Shown in pieces: positions 7,831 to 15,736 of a DNA stretch of 64,000 nucleotides. This DNA comes from Kitasatospora sp. NBC_01250 (GTDB lineage Bacteria > Actinomycetota > Actinomycetes > Streptomycetales > Streptomycetaceae), in assembly GCF_036226465.1 (NCBI RefSeq), contig NZ_CP108476.1:6882001-6946000 (forward strand). Direction: 5' to 3'. The position numbers and the translations under genes are program-made. The notes under the pieces are model-generated. The model did no database searches. It was given only the letters and a program-made list of their open reading frames with translations, and was not told the origin of the DNA. Every line of letters starts with the position of its first letter. Position 1 is the stretch's first letter.

Positions 7831-8741
7831 TGGAGGTCACCGATCACCGGCACACCGACCTGTACGTCTCCGCCGCCACCTTCCTCACCCACTACGCCCT
7901 CCACCCCGACCCCGCCGGCTACCTCGCCCACGGGTACGTGGACCTGTGCCTGGCCGCGTGGCCCACGGCTTCCGGGGTCGAGCTCGACCTCGCCACCCGC
8001 TGGGCCCTCTGGACGTGGATCGTCGATGACGCCTTCGATACCGACATGCTCGACGAATCCCGGCAGGCCGTCGGCGAGTTCGCGCTCTCCCTCCTGCTCG
8101 TGGCATGCGGCAGCACGCAGCCGGGAGCCGCCGACCACCCCACCCTGCGCGCGCTCGCCGACCTCGCAGCCGACACCCAAGCGCTGATGCCCGCCTTCTG
8201 GTGGCAGCGGTACCTCACCCACCTCGAAGACTGGGTGCACGCCGCCTCCACCAAGCTGCTCGACTTCGTGCAACCGCGTCGCACCCCCACGCTGCGCGAG
8301 TACCTGACGATCCGTCCGCCCGACGGTGGCATGCTGCTTGCCGCGATGTGGACGGAGCTGGCCGAGCGCGTCATCACCCCCGACTGGCACGACCCCCTCC
8401 TCCAGTCCCTGCTGCGCGCATTCTCGACCGTCGGCTGTCTGACCAACGACCTCGCCGACTCCGGTGACCCCTTCGGCCCGGTGGGCGCCCTGGTCGCCGC
8501 CGAGAGCCTTGAGCCAGTCGCCGCCCGTGAGTTGGTGGCCGAGCAACTGCTCGCCGAGCAGCAGCGCTTCTGGTGGCTGTACAGCGCTGTGCGCAGCGGC
8601 GGCTTCACCTCAGCGGACACCAGCCGCTTCGCGCTCGCCCTCGACCGGTTCCGCCACGCGCTCGCCGACTGGACCGCCGACAGCTCCCGCTACCAGCCGC
8701 CGGAGGTCCGGATCATGCGGGAGCAGCACGCGCCCGCATGA
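7830..8741 (+). CDS. Class I terpene synthase family protein
   Basis: A 303-residue all-alpha protein. WIVDDAFD contains the Asp-rich metal motif DDxxD (D66, D67, D70). TLREYLTIRPPDGG (155-168) matches the segment with the diphosphate-sensing Arg in bacterial terpene cyclases. The second metal motif is present but atypical: from N206 it reads NDLADSGD, with Asp where Ser/Thr is usual and no acidic residue at the expected last place. Such enzymes ionise a prenyl diphosphate and cyclise it in the cytosol. Slightly short for the family (about 330). The start overlaps the upstream small gene and the stop overlaps the next start (ATGA), giving a three-gene coupled unit. The product is unknown. Confidence 0.82.
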   Translation: MEVTDHRHTDLYVSAATFLTHYALHPDPAGYLAHGYVDLCLAAWPTASGVELDLATRWALWTWIVDDAFDTDMLDESRQAVGEFALSLLLVACGSTQPGAADHPTLRALADLAADTQALMPAFWWQRYLTHLEDWVHAASTKLLDFVQPRRTPTLREYLTIRPPDGGMLLAAMWTELAERVITPDWHDPLLQSLLRAFSTVGCLTNDLADSGDPFGPVGALVAAESLEPVAARELVAEQLLAEQQRFWWLYSAVRSGGFTSADTSRFALALDRFRHALADWTADSSRYQPPEVRIMREQHAPA

Positions 8742-9274
8742 TCCGTGCCCCGGTGCCACCTCAGCCCGCGGTGCCCCCGCCTGCCGAGTGGCGGGCGAAG
8801 ACGCGGACCGCGCTGTCGGCCTCCAACCTGGGCGAGTCCTTGTGCCGGCCCGCGTTCACGTGGAGCGACCCCGAGTACCGGGCGGCCCTGGACGCCCTCC
8901 AGCAACTCCCGGAGATCGGCACCGAGGGGCCGGTCGGCTTCTGGGGCATCACCGACGGCGAGCTGGGCCAGGTGGTCGTTGTAGCGCACGACGACCGGGC
9001 CCAGCTCGCCCGCCGCCCTCGCCCGGAACAGGTCGGGCGACAATTCTCCAGCCCCTTTCTCGCCAGATGCCGCGTCAGAGCGCCACGATGCCCTCGCCGC
9101 CCGTCGCGCCCGGCACCGTCACCGACCCCACGCGGGTCAGCGCGCCGTCCCCACCCACCCGGAACTCGTCGACGATGCCCTTGCCACCCGTCTGCACGTA
9201 GAGGTAGTGCCCGTCGGTGGAGGCGGCGGCGTCGACGGTGCCCGGGTCGGTGGCGGTGTTGCCGAGGGGCGTGA
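8738..9274 (+). pseudogene. Truncated or frameshifted gene after the terpene synthase
   Basis: The ATG at 8738 overlaps the terpene synthase stop by 4 bp, so a real gene begins here. About 95 residues look protein-like (for example LDALQQLPEIGTEGPVGFWG), then from roughly base 9030 the frame becomes Arg/Pro-rich and runs about 200 bp antisense into the convergent propeller gene before stopping at 9274. No other frame continues the sequence. The simplest reading is a lost 3' end by deletion or frameshift near 9000-9070. I do not recognise the family, and a genuine short protein ending elsewhere is possible only with a sequencing error. Confidence 0.5.
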
Positions 9275-10205
9275 GGTTGCCCGCGGTGAACCCCGACAGG
9301 CTCGCGCTGCCCGCGTTGGAGGCGTAGAGGTGGCCGCCGGCGGTGGCCAGCCAGCAGGTCGCGGCCTGGCCGGTGGGGGCCTGGCCGAGGGGGGTGAGGT
9401 GTCCGTCGCGGCCGACGGCGAAGGTGGCCACCGCGCCCGGGCCGACCTCGGTGACCTGGAGGCGGCCGTGGGCGTCGAAGACGAAGCCGAACGGCACGGC
9501 GCCCGGTTCGGCGTTGACCACCGGGGCGGCGGACGGCGCCCCGCCCGGGCCGAGCGGGAAGACGTCGATGCTCTGGCCGCCGGCCTTGGTGGTGACCACC
9601 AGCGCGCGACCGTCCGGGGTGACCGCGAGCTGCCCGGGGGTGTGGGTGAACTGCGGTGTGGCGGACGGGTCCAGGCCCAGCGCGCGGTGCTGGTCGGCGA
9701 CCGGCCGCAGCTTCTCGCCGACCAGTCGGAAGCCCTGCACCGAGCCGCCGTCGAGCGCGTTGAGCAGGTAGACGTGGTCGCCGTGGACCGCGACGCTGAC
9801 CGGGAAGCTGCCCCCGCTGGACAGCACCTGCCGCCGCTCCAGCCGGTCGCCGTGCACGGCGAAGACGGTGACGGTGTCGCTGCCCGCGTTCACGGCATAC
9901 AGCAGGCGGTGGGCGGCGTCGTAGGCGAGCGAGCCCTGCGAGGCGAGGTGGTCGACCATCGAGCCGTCCAGCACTCCGCCGCGACCGCCGGTGGCGTACA
10001 CCCCGGCCTGGCGCAGGGTGCCGTCCGCCGCGCGGGTGTAGGCCACGACGGTGTTGCCGTCCGGGTTGTCGCTCTGCACGAAGACCGGTGCGGCGTGCTG
10101 CTGGTGGTCACTGGCCGCCGAGGCCGGGCCGATCCCCAGCACGGTGGCGGCGAGCGCGGCTCCGGCGGCGATCAGGACGCTGGTGGAACGCAGGGTGGAG
10201 CGCAT
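9075..10205 (-). CDS. Secreted beta-propeller protein, lactonase-like (YncE/Pgl fold)
   Basis: A 376-residue protein with a Sec-type signal peptide (basic start, hydrophobic 8-25, cleavage near ASAAS at about 29). The mature part is built of repeating blades with GxL/AVTPDGR, YAVNAGSDTV, LYASNAGS and HYLYVQTGG motifs, as in seven-bladed 6-phosphogluconolactonase-like or YVTN propellers. Extracellular location makes a sugar-lactonase role in central metabolism unlikely; the substrate is unknown. The start ATG at 10205 has GAGGAG 8 nt upstream. It faces the broken gene at 8738. Confidence 0.82.
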   Translation of the reverse strand: MRSTLRSTSVLIAAGAALAATVLGIGPASAASDHQQHAAPVFVQSDNPDGNTVVAYTRAADGTLRQAGVYATGGRGGVLDGSMVDHLASQGSLAYDAAHRLLYAVNAGSDTVTVFAVHGDRLERRQVLSSGGSFPVSVAVHGDHVYLLNALDGGSVQGFRLVGEKLRPVADQHRALGLDPSATPQFTHTPGQLAVTPDGRALVVTTKAGGQSIDVFPLGPGGAPSAAPVVNAEPGAVPFGFVFDAHGRLQVTEVGPGAVATFAVGRDGHLTPLGQAPTGQAATCWLATAGGHLYASNAGSASLSGFTAGNLTPLGNTATDPGTVDAAASTDGHYLYVQTGGKGIVDEFRVGGDGALTRVGSVTVPGATGGEGIVAL

Positions 10206-10343
10206 GGCGGAGTCTCCTCGGGGAGGTGTGGTGGGTGCCCGTGGTGCGCCCGCACCGGGGCGCCGTCGGTACTCCCCACACGCTAAGCCGCGACGGGCCG
10301 CGAACTGCCGCCGCTGAGCGCTACGTTCGCGGTTCGTAAGAAC

Positions 10344-10433
10344 TCCCCGGAGAGGATCCCCGGAGGGAAATCGCCGGAGGGAGATCGCTGGAGAGGATCC
10401 CCGGAGAGAAACCCCCGGAGAGCCGCCGCCCCC
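10344..10433. repeat. Short imperfect GGAGAGGATCCCC-type repeats
   Basis: Five to six degenerate units of about 13-17 bp, each built round CCGGAG(A/G)G(G/A)A and TCCCC or ATCGC, lie in tandem upstream of both the propeller gene and the GNAT gene. Two copies of GAGAGGATCCCCGGAG are identical. They contain no gene and may be a replication-slippage tract or part of the divergent promoter region. Confidence 0.6.
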
Positions 10434-10487
10434 GCGCGCTCCTGATCCGCGTGATCCAATGGGGCCACGAGAGACGGGGGAGAACAC

Positions 10488-11015
10488 ATGACACCGAACA
10501 TGACCCTGACCGGCGCGGACGGCCTCCTGCTGCGCCCCTGGGCGGAGCAGGACGCACCGGCCGTCCTGGCGGCTGCCGAGTCGGTCGACACGCTCGCGGT
10601 GGCCGACCGGGCGCAGGCCGAGCAGTGGCTGGCGGCGCAGCGCCAGGCGTGGGAACGGGGCGACCGGTTCGCCTTCGCGGTCCTGGTGGGCGATGAGGTC
10701 CTGGGCCTGAGCGTGCTCAAGCGCCCCGATCCGGCCGCACCGGCGGCCGAGGTGGGCTACTGGACGACGGGGGCGGCCCGCGGCCGGGGCCTGGCGCCGC
10801 GCGCGCTGGCCGTGCTGACCGACTGGGCGTTCGCGGAATTCCCGCTGGAGCAGCTGGAGTTGTTCCACCGCCTGGACAACGCAGCGTCCTGCCGGGTGGC
10901 GCAGAAGACGGGCTACGGACTGGCGGCGGTGGTCCCGCCCAAGCCGCCGCACCCGACCGAGGCCCACCTGCACCTGCGCGAGCGCGGTGCAGGTGGGCGC
11001 AGCCCGGGGAACTGA
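10488..11015 (+). CDS. GNAT-family N-acetyltransferase (RimJ/RimL-like)
   Basis: A 175-residue acetyl-CoA-dependent acetyltransferase. It has an N-terminal LRPW start, a beta-bulge segment VGYWTTGAARG and the acetyl-CoA pyrophosphate loop RGRGLAPRAL at about 95-104 (Q/RxxGxG/A type). The RLDNAASCRVAQKTGY block is the C-terminal signature of ribosomal-protein/antibiotic acetyltransferases of the RimJ/RimL group. The substrate is unknown. GGGGGAG precedes the ATG at 10488; a second ATG at 10500 is possible. It stands alone, convergent with the GH8 gene. Confidence 0.85.
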   Translation: MTPNMTLTGADGLLLRPWAEQDAPAVLAAAESVDTLAVADRAQAEQWLAAQRQAWERGDRFAFAVLVGDEVLGLSVLKRPDPAAPAAEVGYWTTGAARGRGLAPRALAVLTDWAFAEFPLEQLELFHRLDNAASCRVAQKTGYGLAAVVPPKPPHPTEAHLHLRERGAGGRSPGN

Positions 11016-11046
11016 CCCGGGGCCGGTCCGGCGTGGCGTGCGGCGG

Positions 11047-12300
11047 TCACGGCCGCCAGTAGTCGCCGGCCATCACCAGGTAGACCAGCGTCTTGATGGT
11101 CTCGCCGTAGTAGCCGTCGCCGAAGGGGTTCTGGCTCAGCTGCTTCCAGATCGCGTCGGTCCAGGCCTGGTCGCCGGCCGCCATCGCGGCCGGGCCGACC
11201 GAGTCGCCGGCCTCCTCGGCCTGGTCGCTGGTGCTGTACGGGGTGCAGTTGAGCTTGGTGTGCGGGTAGACGTTCTGCGGGTTGCCGCCCGACTCCTTCT
11301 TCAGGCAGGCGGATTCGAGCTTGGCGGTGCTCAGCGAGACCGCCGCCGTGCCGGCGCCGTAGAGCAGCGCGTCGGTGCCCAGGTGCCAGGGCACGCGGAT
11401 GGAGTTGTAGCCGACGATGTTGTCCGGCTGGCTCTCCTGGTAGTCGGCGGGCGCGGGCTTGGGGCTGCTGGTGTCGGCGTTCACCACGAAGTCGGAGAGC
11501 AGTCCGCCGCTGGGGGAGTAGGACTTGGTGAACGAGCTGATCACCGCCTCGGTCCGCTGGACGACCTTGTTCCAGTCGTGCGCGGTGTCGTAGGCGGCGA
11601 AGGCCCGCAGGTGGTCGAGCATCATGTCGGACGGCCGGGTGTCGGTGTTCGGCCCGTCGTCCTCGCACTTGAGGTGGCCGTCGGGGGCCACGTCGTGGGC
11701 GTAGAAGGCGGCCAGCCAGGCCTTGGCGTCGGCGGTGTAGCCGCCCCACTGCTTGTCGGCGAGGATCAGGCCGTAGCCGACGTCCAGGTCGCCGTCGGTG
11801 GCGCCGTCGGGGGTGCCCTTGTCGGCGTACTTGCAGGTCTTGCCGTCCAGCTTCCACTCCATCAGGCCGTACTGGTCCTTGTGGTCCTTGACCAGCTGCC
11901 ACAGGCCGTTGAACTCGGTCTGCGCGTTGGCGTCGTAACCGGCCATCAGCGGCACGATGTTCATGCCGTAGCCCTGACCCTCGGAGACCGGGCCGTTGTT
12001 GGGGGCGTCGTCGTCGCCCTTGCTGGAGACGTAGTACTCGTTGCTCGCGCAACCGTGGTGCAGGTAGGTGGACTTCCAGGAGTCGTACTGCTTCTCCACG
12101 GCCGCGTCGCGGCTGGCCTGCGAGGCGGAGGGCAGCACGCCCACCTGGTAGGCGGTGTGGCTGGGGAACGCGTGCGCGGCGTGCGCGGCGGCCACGGCCG
12201 GGGCGGCGCCGGCCAGTCCGAGACCGAGCGCGGCGGTGGCGAGCGCGGTGGTGGCGGCGAGCAGGGACCGGGCCGGGGGCGCGGCGATCCGACGGGGCAT
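11047..12300 (-). CDS. Secreted glycoside hydrolase family 8 (chitosanase/endoglucanase)
   Basis: A 417-residue secreted enzyme with a Sec/Tat-like signal (PRR near the start, Ala-rich hydrophobic core, cleavage near residue 40-45). VSEGQGYGM (E107) holds the GH8 catalytic acid, and ATDGDLDVGYGLILADKQW (168-186) is the family's second signature with its catalytic Asp residues. GH8 acts by inversion on chitosan, beta-glucan or cellulose chains. The operator-like palindrome upstream resembles, from memory, the site of the chitosanase repressor CsnR and makes chitosanase the likelier activity. Of two adjacent ATGs the second (12300) has the better spacing from AAGGAG. No binding module is visible. 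Confidence 0.88.
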   Translation of the reverse strand: MPRRIAAPPARSLLAATTALATAALGLGLAGAAPAVAAAHAAHAFPSHTAYQVGVLPSASQASRDAAVEKQYDSWKSTYLHHGCASNEYYVSSKGDDDAPNNGPVSEGQGYGMNIVPLMAGYDANAQTEFNGLWQLVKDHKDQYGLMEWKLDGKTCKYADKGTPDGATDGDLDVGYGLILADKQWGGYTADAKAWLAAFYAHDVAPDGHLKCEDDGPNTDTRPSDMMLDHLRAFAAYDTAHDWNKVVQRTEAVISSFTKSYSPSGGLLSDFVVNADTSSPKPAPADYQESQPDNIVGYNSIRVPWHLGTDALLYGAGTAAVSLSTAKLESACLKKESGGNPQNVYPHTKLNCTPYSTSDQAEEAGDSVGPAAMAAGDQAWTDAIWKQLSQNPFGDGYYGETIKTLVYLVMAGDYWRP

Positions 12301-12348
12301 CATTTCTCCTTGGGGGAATGAGAAGTGAGCTGGGGTTGCCTCCGAAAG

Positions 12349-12384
12349 TTAGGAAAGTTTCCTTATTAATCGAGGCCATGTCAA
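12349..12384 (-). promoter_or_regulatory. GH8 promoter with palindromic operator
   Basis: The plus-strand sequence TTAGGAAAGTTTCCTTA at 12349-12365 is a near-perfect palindrome centred on one base. On the minus strand a consensus TTGACA (12384-12379) stands 17 bp from a weak GAAACT -10 that lies inside the palindrome. A repressor bound there would block the GH8 promoter. Confidence 0.7.
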
Positions 12385-12439
12385 TACTTTTGCGCGAGCT
12401 GTCCGCTCGGCGGATGCATCGGCCGGCGCTGCCCGCCGA

Positions 12440-13363
12440 TCACGAAGCGGGCGTCAGCAGCGCGGGGTGGTCACCCGCGAAGTCGAGGAAGGTGGCCAGC
12501 GCCGAGCCCGGGCGCCGCTCCGCCGACCAGGCCAGGGTGAGCATCCACTGCGGTTCGGGCGTCAGCCGGCGAATCCGCACGGGGTGGCCGGGCCCCTCGG
12601 CCACCGCGCGCGGCACGATCGCCGCGGCCACGCCGAAGGCGGCCAGGGCCCGCGCCGCCGCCGGATCACGGGTCTCGAAGCGGAACCGGGGCGTGGCGCC
12701 GGCCAGCGTGAGCGCCGAGAGCACGATCTCCCGCACGGTCGAGCCCACCGGGTAGCCGACCAGATCGGTGCCGTGCAGCGTCCCCAGCGGCACCGGCGGC
12801 TCGACCGGCGCGGCCCCGGCGCCCGCGCCCACCGGCGCGGCGCTGATCAGCACCAGCGGCTCGATGCCCAGCGAGCGGTGGACCAGCCCGTCCCCGTCGG
12901 TCTCGGTCGTGTCCGTACGACGCGCCACGATCGCCGCGTCCAGCTGCCCCGCCCGCAGGGCCAGCGTCATCTCCGCCGTGGTCAGCTCGCGCAGCTCCAC
13001 CTCCACCCCCGGGCAGGCCGCGCCGAACTCGCGCAGCACCCGGGCCAGCCGGCTGGTCAGTCCGGGCAGGCAGCCCAGCCGTATCCGCCCGAGCGTGCCG
13101 TCCGCCCAGCCCCGCAACTCCTGTTCGACCGTGGCGAGATCGGCCAGGATCCGCTCCGCGCCGGCCAGCAGCGCCGCCCCGGCGGCCGTCAGCTCGACCC
13201 GGTGGTTGCTCCGCTCGAACAGCACCACGCCCAACTGGCGCTCCAGCTTGCGGATCTGCTGGGAGAGCGCAGGCTGAGCGATGCCGAGCACCTGCGCCGC
13301 GCGGGTGAAGTGCAGCTCCCGGGCCACGGCGCGGACATACTCGAGCTGACGCGAAGTGATCAT
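12440..13363 (-). CDS. LysR-family transcriptional regulator
   Basis: A 307-residue regulator. Residues 1-60 form the winged HTH (ITSRQLEYVRAVARELHFTR, then AAQVLGIAQPALSQQIRKLE) and the remainder is the periplasmic-binding-like effector domain with the usual IRLGCLPGLTSRL start near 93. LysR proteins usually control a divergent neighbour; here that is the flavoprotein at 13494, 130 bp away. The effector is unknown. Ala/Pro insertions near 185-195 are a linker peculiarity. The ATG at 13363 is the only start giving an intact HTH. Confidence 0.92.
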   Translation of the reverse strand: MITSRQLEYVRAVARELHFTRAAQVLGIAQPALSQQIRKLERQLGVVLFERSNHRVELTAAGAALLAGAERILADLATVEQELRGWADGTLGRIRLGCLPGLTSRLARVLREFGAACPGVEVELRELTTAEMTLALRAGQLDAAIVARRTDTTETDGDGLVHRSLGIEPLVLISAAPVGAGAGAAPVEPPVPLGTLHGTDLVGYPVGSTVREIVLSALTLAGATPRFRFETRDPAAARALAAFGVAAAIVPRAVAEGPGHPVRIRRLTPEPQWMLTLAWSAERRPGSALATFLDFAGDHPALLTPAS

Positions 13364-13493
13364 CGTGAAAGTCTAAGGAGGGGCCGCGCGCGCCCGCGAG
13401 CGTGAGCGGCCCTGGCGGGTGCGGGTATCGGTGTACGGGCAGGTCCGGACAGAACCGGGCAGGCACCGGCAGACGGACGGAACGGGAGTGGGC

Positions 13494-14915
13494 ATGACGG
13501 AGCATCTGGTGGTCATCGGCGCGGACGCGGCGGGCATGTCGGCCGCCTCCCAGGCCAGGCGCCGGCGCGGCCCCGAGGAGCTGCGGATCACCGCCTTCGA
13601 GCGCGGCTCGGTCACCTCCTACTCGGCCTGCGGGATCCCGTACTGGGTCGGCGGCGAGGTCGCCGAGGCCGACGAGCTGATCGCCCGCACCCCGGAGCAG
13701 CACCGCGCCCGCGGCATCGACCTGCGGCTGCGCACCGAGGTGACCGCGCTGGACCCTGAGCGGCGCCGGGTGCGCAGCCGCGACCTGGACACCGGTGCGC
13801 AGGAGTGGACCCCCTACGACCACCTGGTCATCGCCACCGGCGCGGAGCCGGTGCGACCCGCGCTGCCGGGCTTCGACGCGCCCGGGGTGCACACCGCCCA
13901 CACCCTGCCGGACGGCCGGGCCCTGCTCGACACCCTCGCCGGCCTCCGCGCGCCGGGCGGCCTCGGCGAGACGGACGGTGCCGCAGCCGCGAGCCCGCGC
14001 CGGGCGGTGGTGATCGGCGGCGGCTACATCGGCATCGAGATGGTGGAGGCCGTGCTGCGGCAGGGCTACCAGGTCACCCTGGTGCACCGCACGCCCGAGC
14101 CGATGCCGGGCCTCGATCCGCAGATGGGCGCGCTGATCCGCCGGGGCATGGCCAAGCTGGGCGTCGAGGTGGTGCCGGAGGCCGAGGCCACCGAGGTGCT
14201 GCTCGGCCCGGACGGCCGCCCGCGCGCGGTACGCAGCACGGCGGGCGAGCACCCGGCCGACCTGGTGGTGCTCGGCCTCGGAGTCCGTCCGCGCACCGCG
14301 CTGGCCCGCGCCGCCGGCCTGCCGCTGGGCGTGCACGGCGGGCTGCGCACCGACGAGCGGATGCGGGTGGTGGACGCCGCGGGCACCTCGCTGCCCGGGC
14401 TCTGGGCGGGCGGCGACTGCGTGGAGGTGCGCCACCTGGTCTCCGGGCAGCACCGGCACGTCGCGCTCGGCACCCACGCCAACAAGCACGGCCTGGTGAT
14501 CGGGACCAACCTGGGCGGCGGCGAGGCGGCCTTCCCCGGCGTGGTGGGCACGGCGATCACCCGGATCTGCGACCTGGAGATCGCCCGGACGGGGCTGAAC
14601 GAGCGCGAGGCGACGGCGGCGGGCCTGGACTGGACCGCCGCCGTCGTCGAGTCGACCGCGCAGGCGGGCTACCTCCCCGGCGCGGCCTGGATGACCGTCA
14701 AGCTGCTGGCCGAGCGGGGCAGTGGTCGGCTGCTCGGCCTGCAGATCGTCGGCGGCGCCGGCGCGGCGAAGCGGATCGACATCGGCGCGATGGCGCTGGG
14801 CAGCGGGCTGACGGTGCAGGAGCTGATCTTCCAGGACCTGGCCTACGCCCCGCCGTTCTCCCCGGTCTGGGACCCGGTCCTGGTGGCCGCCCGGAAGGCG
14901 GCCGCCAGGATCTGA
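13494..14915 (+). CDS. FAD-dependent pyridine-nucleotide disulfide oxidoreductase, CoA-disulfide reductase-like
   Basis: A 473-residue flavoprotein. VIGADAAGMSAASQARR (7-23) binds FAD, VVIGGGYIGIEM near 170 binds NAD(P)H, and the second FAD motif LWAGGDC is near 305. SYSACGIPYWVGG carries a single redox Cys (C46) in the SxxxCG context of CoA-disulfide reductase and NADH oxidase/peroxidase. The C-terminal dimerisation domain (PPFSPVWDP) is complete. It reduces CoA disulfide, polysulfide or oxygen in the cytosol; which one cannot be told by eye. The ATG at 13494 follows GGGAGTGGGC. Divergent from the LysR gene, which may regulate it. Confidence 0.87.
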   Translation: MTEHLVVIGADAAGMSAASQARRRRGPEELRITAFERGSVTSYSACGIPYWVGGEVAEADELIARTPEQHRARGIDLRLRTEVTALDPERRRVRSRDLDTGAQEWTPYDHLVIATGAEPVRPALPGFDAPGVHTAHTLPDGRALLDTLAGLRAPGGLGETDGAAAASPRRAVVIGGGYIGIEMVEAVLRQGYQVTLVHRTPEPMPGLDPQMGALIRRGMAKLGVEVVPEAEATEVLLGPDGRPRAVRSTAGEHPADLVVLGLGVRPRTALARAAGLPLGVHGGLRTDERMRVVDAAGTSLPGLWAGGDCVEVRHLVSGQHRHVALGTHANKHGLVIGTNLGGGEAAFPGVVGTAITRICDLEIARTGLNEREATAAGLDWTAAVVESTAQAGYLPGAAWMTVKLLAERGSGRLLGLQIVGGAGAAKRIDIGAMALGSGLTVQELIFQDLAYAPPFSPVWDPVLVAARKAAARI

Positions 14916-14960
14916 GCCGGTCCGCGCCGAGCCACTGCTCGTCGCCCGGCGCGGACCGGC
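14916..14960. terminator. Hairpin terminator between convergent genes
   Basis: GCCGGTCCGCGCCG pairs with CGGCGCGGACCGGC, a perfect 14-bp stem with a 17-nt loop. It starts right after the flavoprotein stop and lies 33 bp from the end of the convergent secreted-protein gene. Confidence 0.75.
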
Positions 14961-14992
14961 CCCGACCGGGCCGTTTCAGAACCGGTACTGCG

Positions 14993-15661
14993 TCAGTTGG
15001 TGTACACCGCGGGGCTGCCGCTCTTGCTGGTGTCCTGCACCGGGCCGTAGGCGGCGGTGAAGTAGCCGTCCGAGAAGCAGACCCCGGCGCCGCTGCTCAG
15101 GGTGAAGTGCTGGTTGGTGAAGCTGATGGACTGCGAGGCGTTGCTGGTGGTGCCGCTCAGGCTGGCCGGGGCCGCCTGGTAGGTGCAGGTCACCTGGCCC
15201 AGGAAGGTGTCCAGCACCATGGTGGTCTGGATCGGACCGGAGTTCGGCGACAGGGTGACCGGGTTGCCGGAGCTGTCACCGACGTTGTTGGTGTAGCTCA
15301 GGTTGTCCACGCTGATGCTGTTCACATCGAGGACACCGGGGATGTTGAGGGCGCTGCAGTTGCCGAAGGTCTGGCTGTTGAGCGTCTCCACGGCGGTGCC
15401 GGGGGCGGCCGGGTTGCTGGTCACCGTCGCGCTGAACGAGGAGGACGCACAGCTCACGCCGGTGCCGCCGGTGGAGTCGGAGTAGAAGTTGGCGGCGCCG
15501 CCGCTGGGCAGCGAGGCGGTGAGCACGTCGCCGACGGCGACCGCGCTGCCGCCGGCGCTGCCGTAGGTCAGCACGTTGCCGCTGGCCGAGGCGGGCAGGG
15601 CGGGCAGGATGGCGAGCCCGGCGGCGGCCAGCGCCGCGCCGAGGTAGAGGCTTTTGCGCAT
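14993..15661 (-). CDS. Secreted protein of unknown function
   Basis: A 222-residue protein with a classical signal peptide (MRKSLYLGAAL, hydrophobic to about 20, cleavage near PASASG at 27). The mature part is Ser/Thr/Asn/Gly-rich beta-type sequence with five cysteines (GVSCAS, FGNCSA, VTCTY and GVCFS among them), suggesting an exported, possibly disulfide-bonded beta-sandwich. No catalytic motif is seen. It lies 75 bp after another secreted-protein gene on the same strand with a similar composition; the two are probably co-transcribed. The start ATG has GAGGATCC upstream. Confidence 0.8.
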   Translation of the reverse strand: MRKSLYLGAALAAAGLAILPALPASASGNVLTYGSAGGSAVAVGDVLTASLPSGGAANFYSDSTGGTGVSCASSSFSATVTSNPAAPGTAVETLNSQTFGNCSALNIPGVLDVNSISVDNLSYTNNVGDSSGNPVTLSPNSGPIQTTMVLDTFLGQVTCTYQAAPASLSGTTSNASQSISFTNQHFTLSSGAGVCFSDGYFTAAYGPVQDTSKSGSPAVYTN

Positions 15662-15736
15662 GAGGGATCCTCTGTCTGTTCCGGTGGGTGGACGTGCACG
15701 GATGACGCACCGCGCACGGGTCTTGAGGGGGTGCCG

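Noticed and set aside
9075..10973. A longer start for the propeller protein, up to 632 residues
   Set aside because: The extension crosses the repeat tract and lies antisense to the GNAT gene; the ATG at 10205 has a signal peptide and a good ribosome site.
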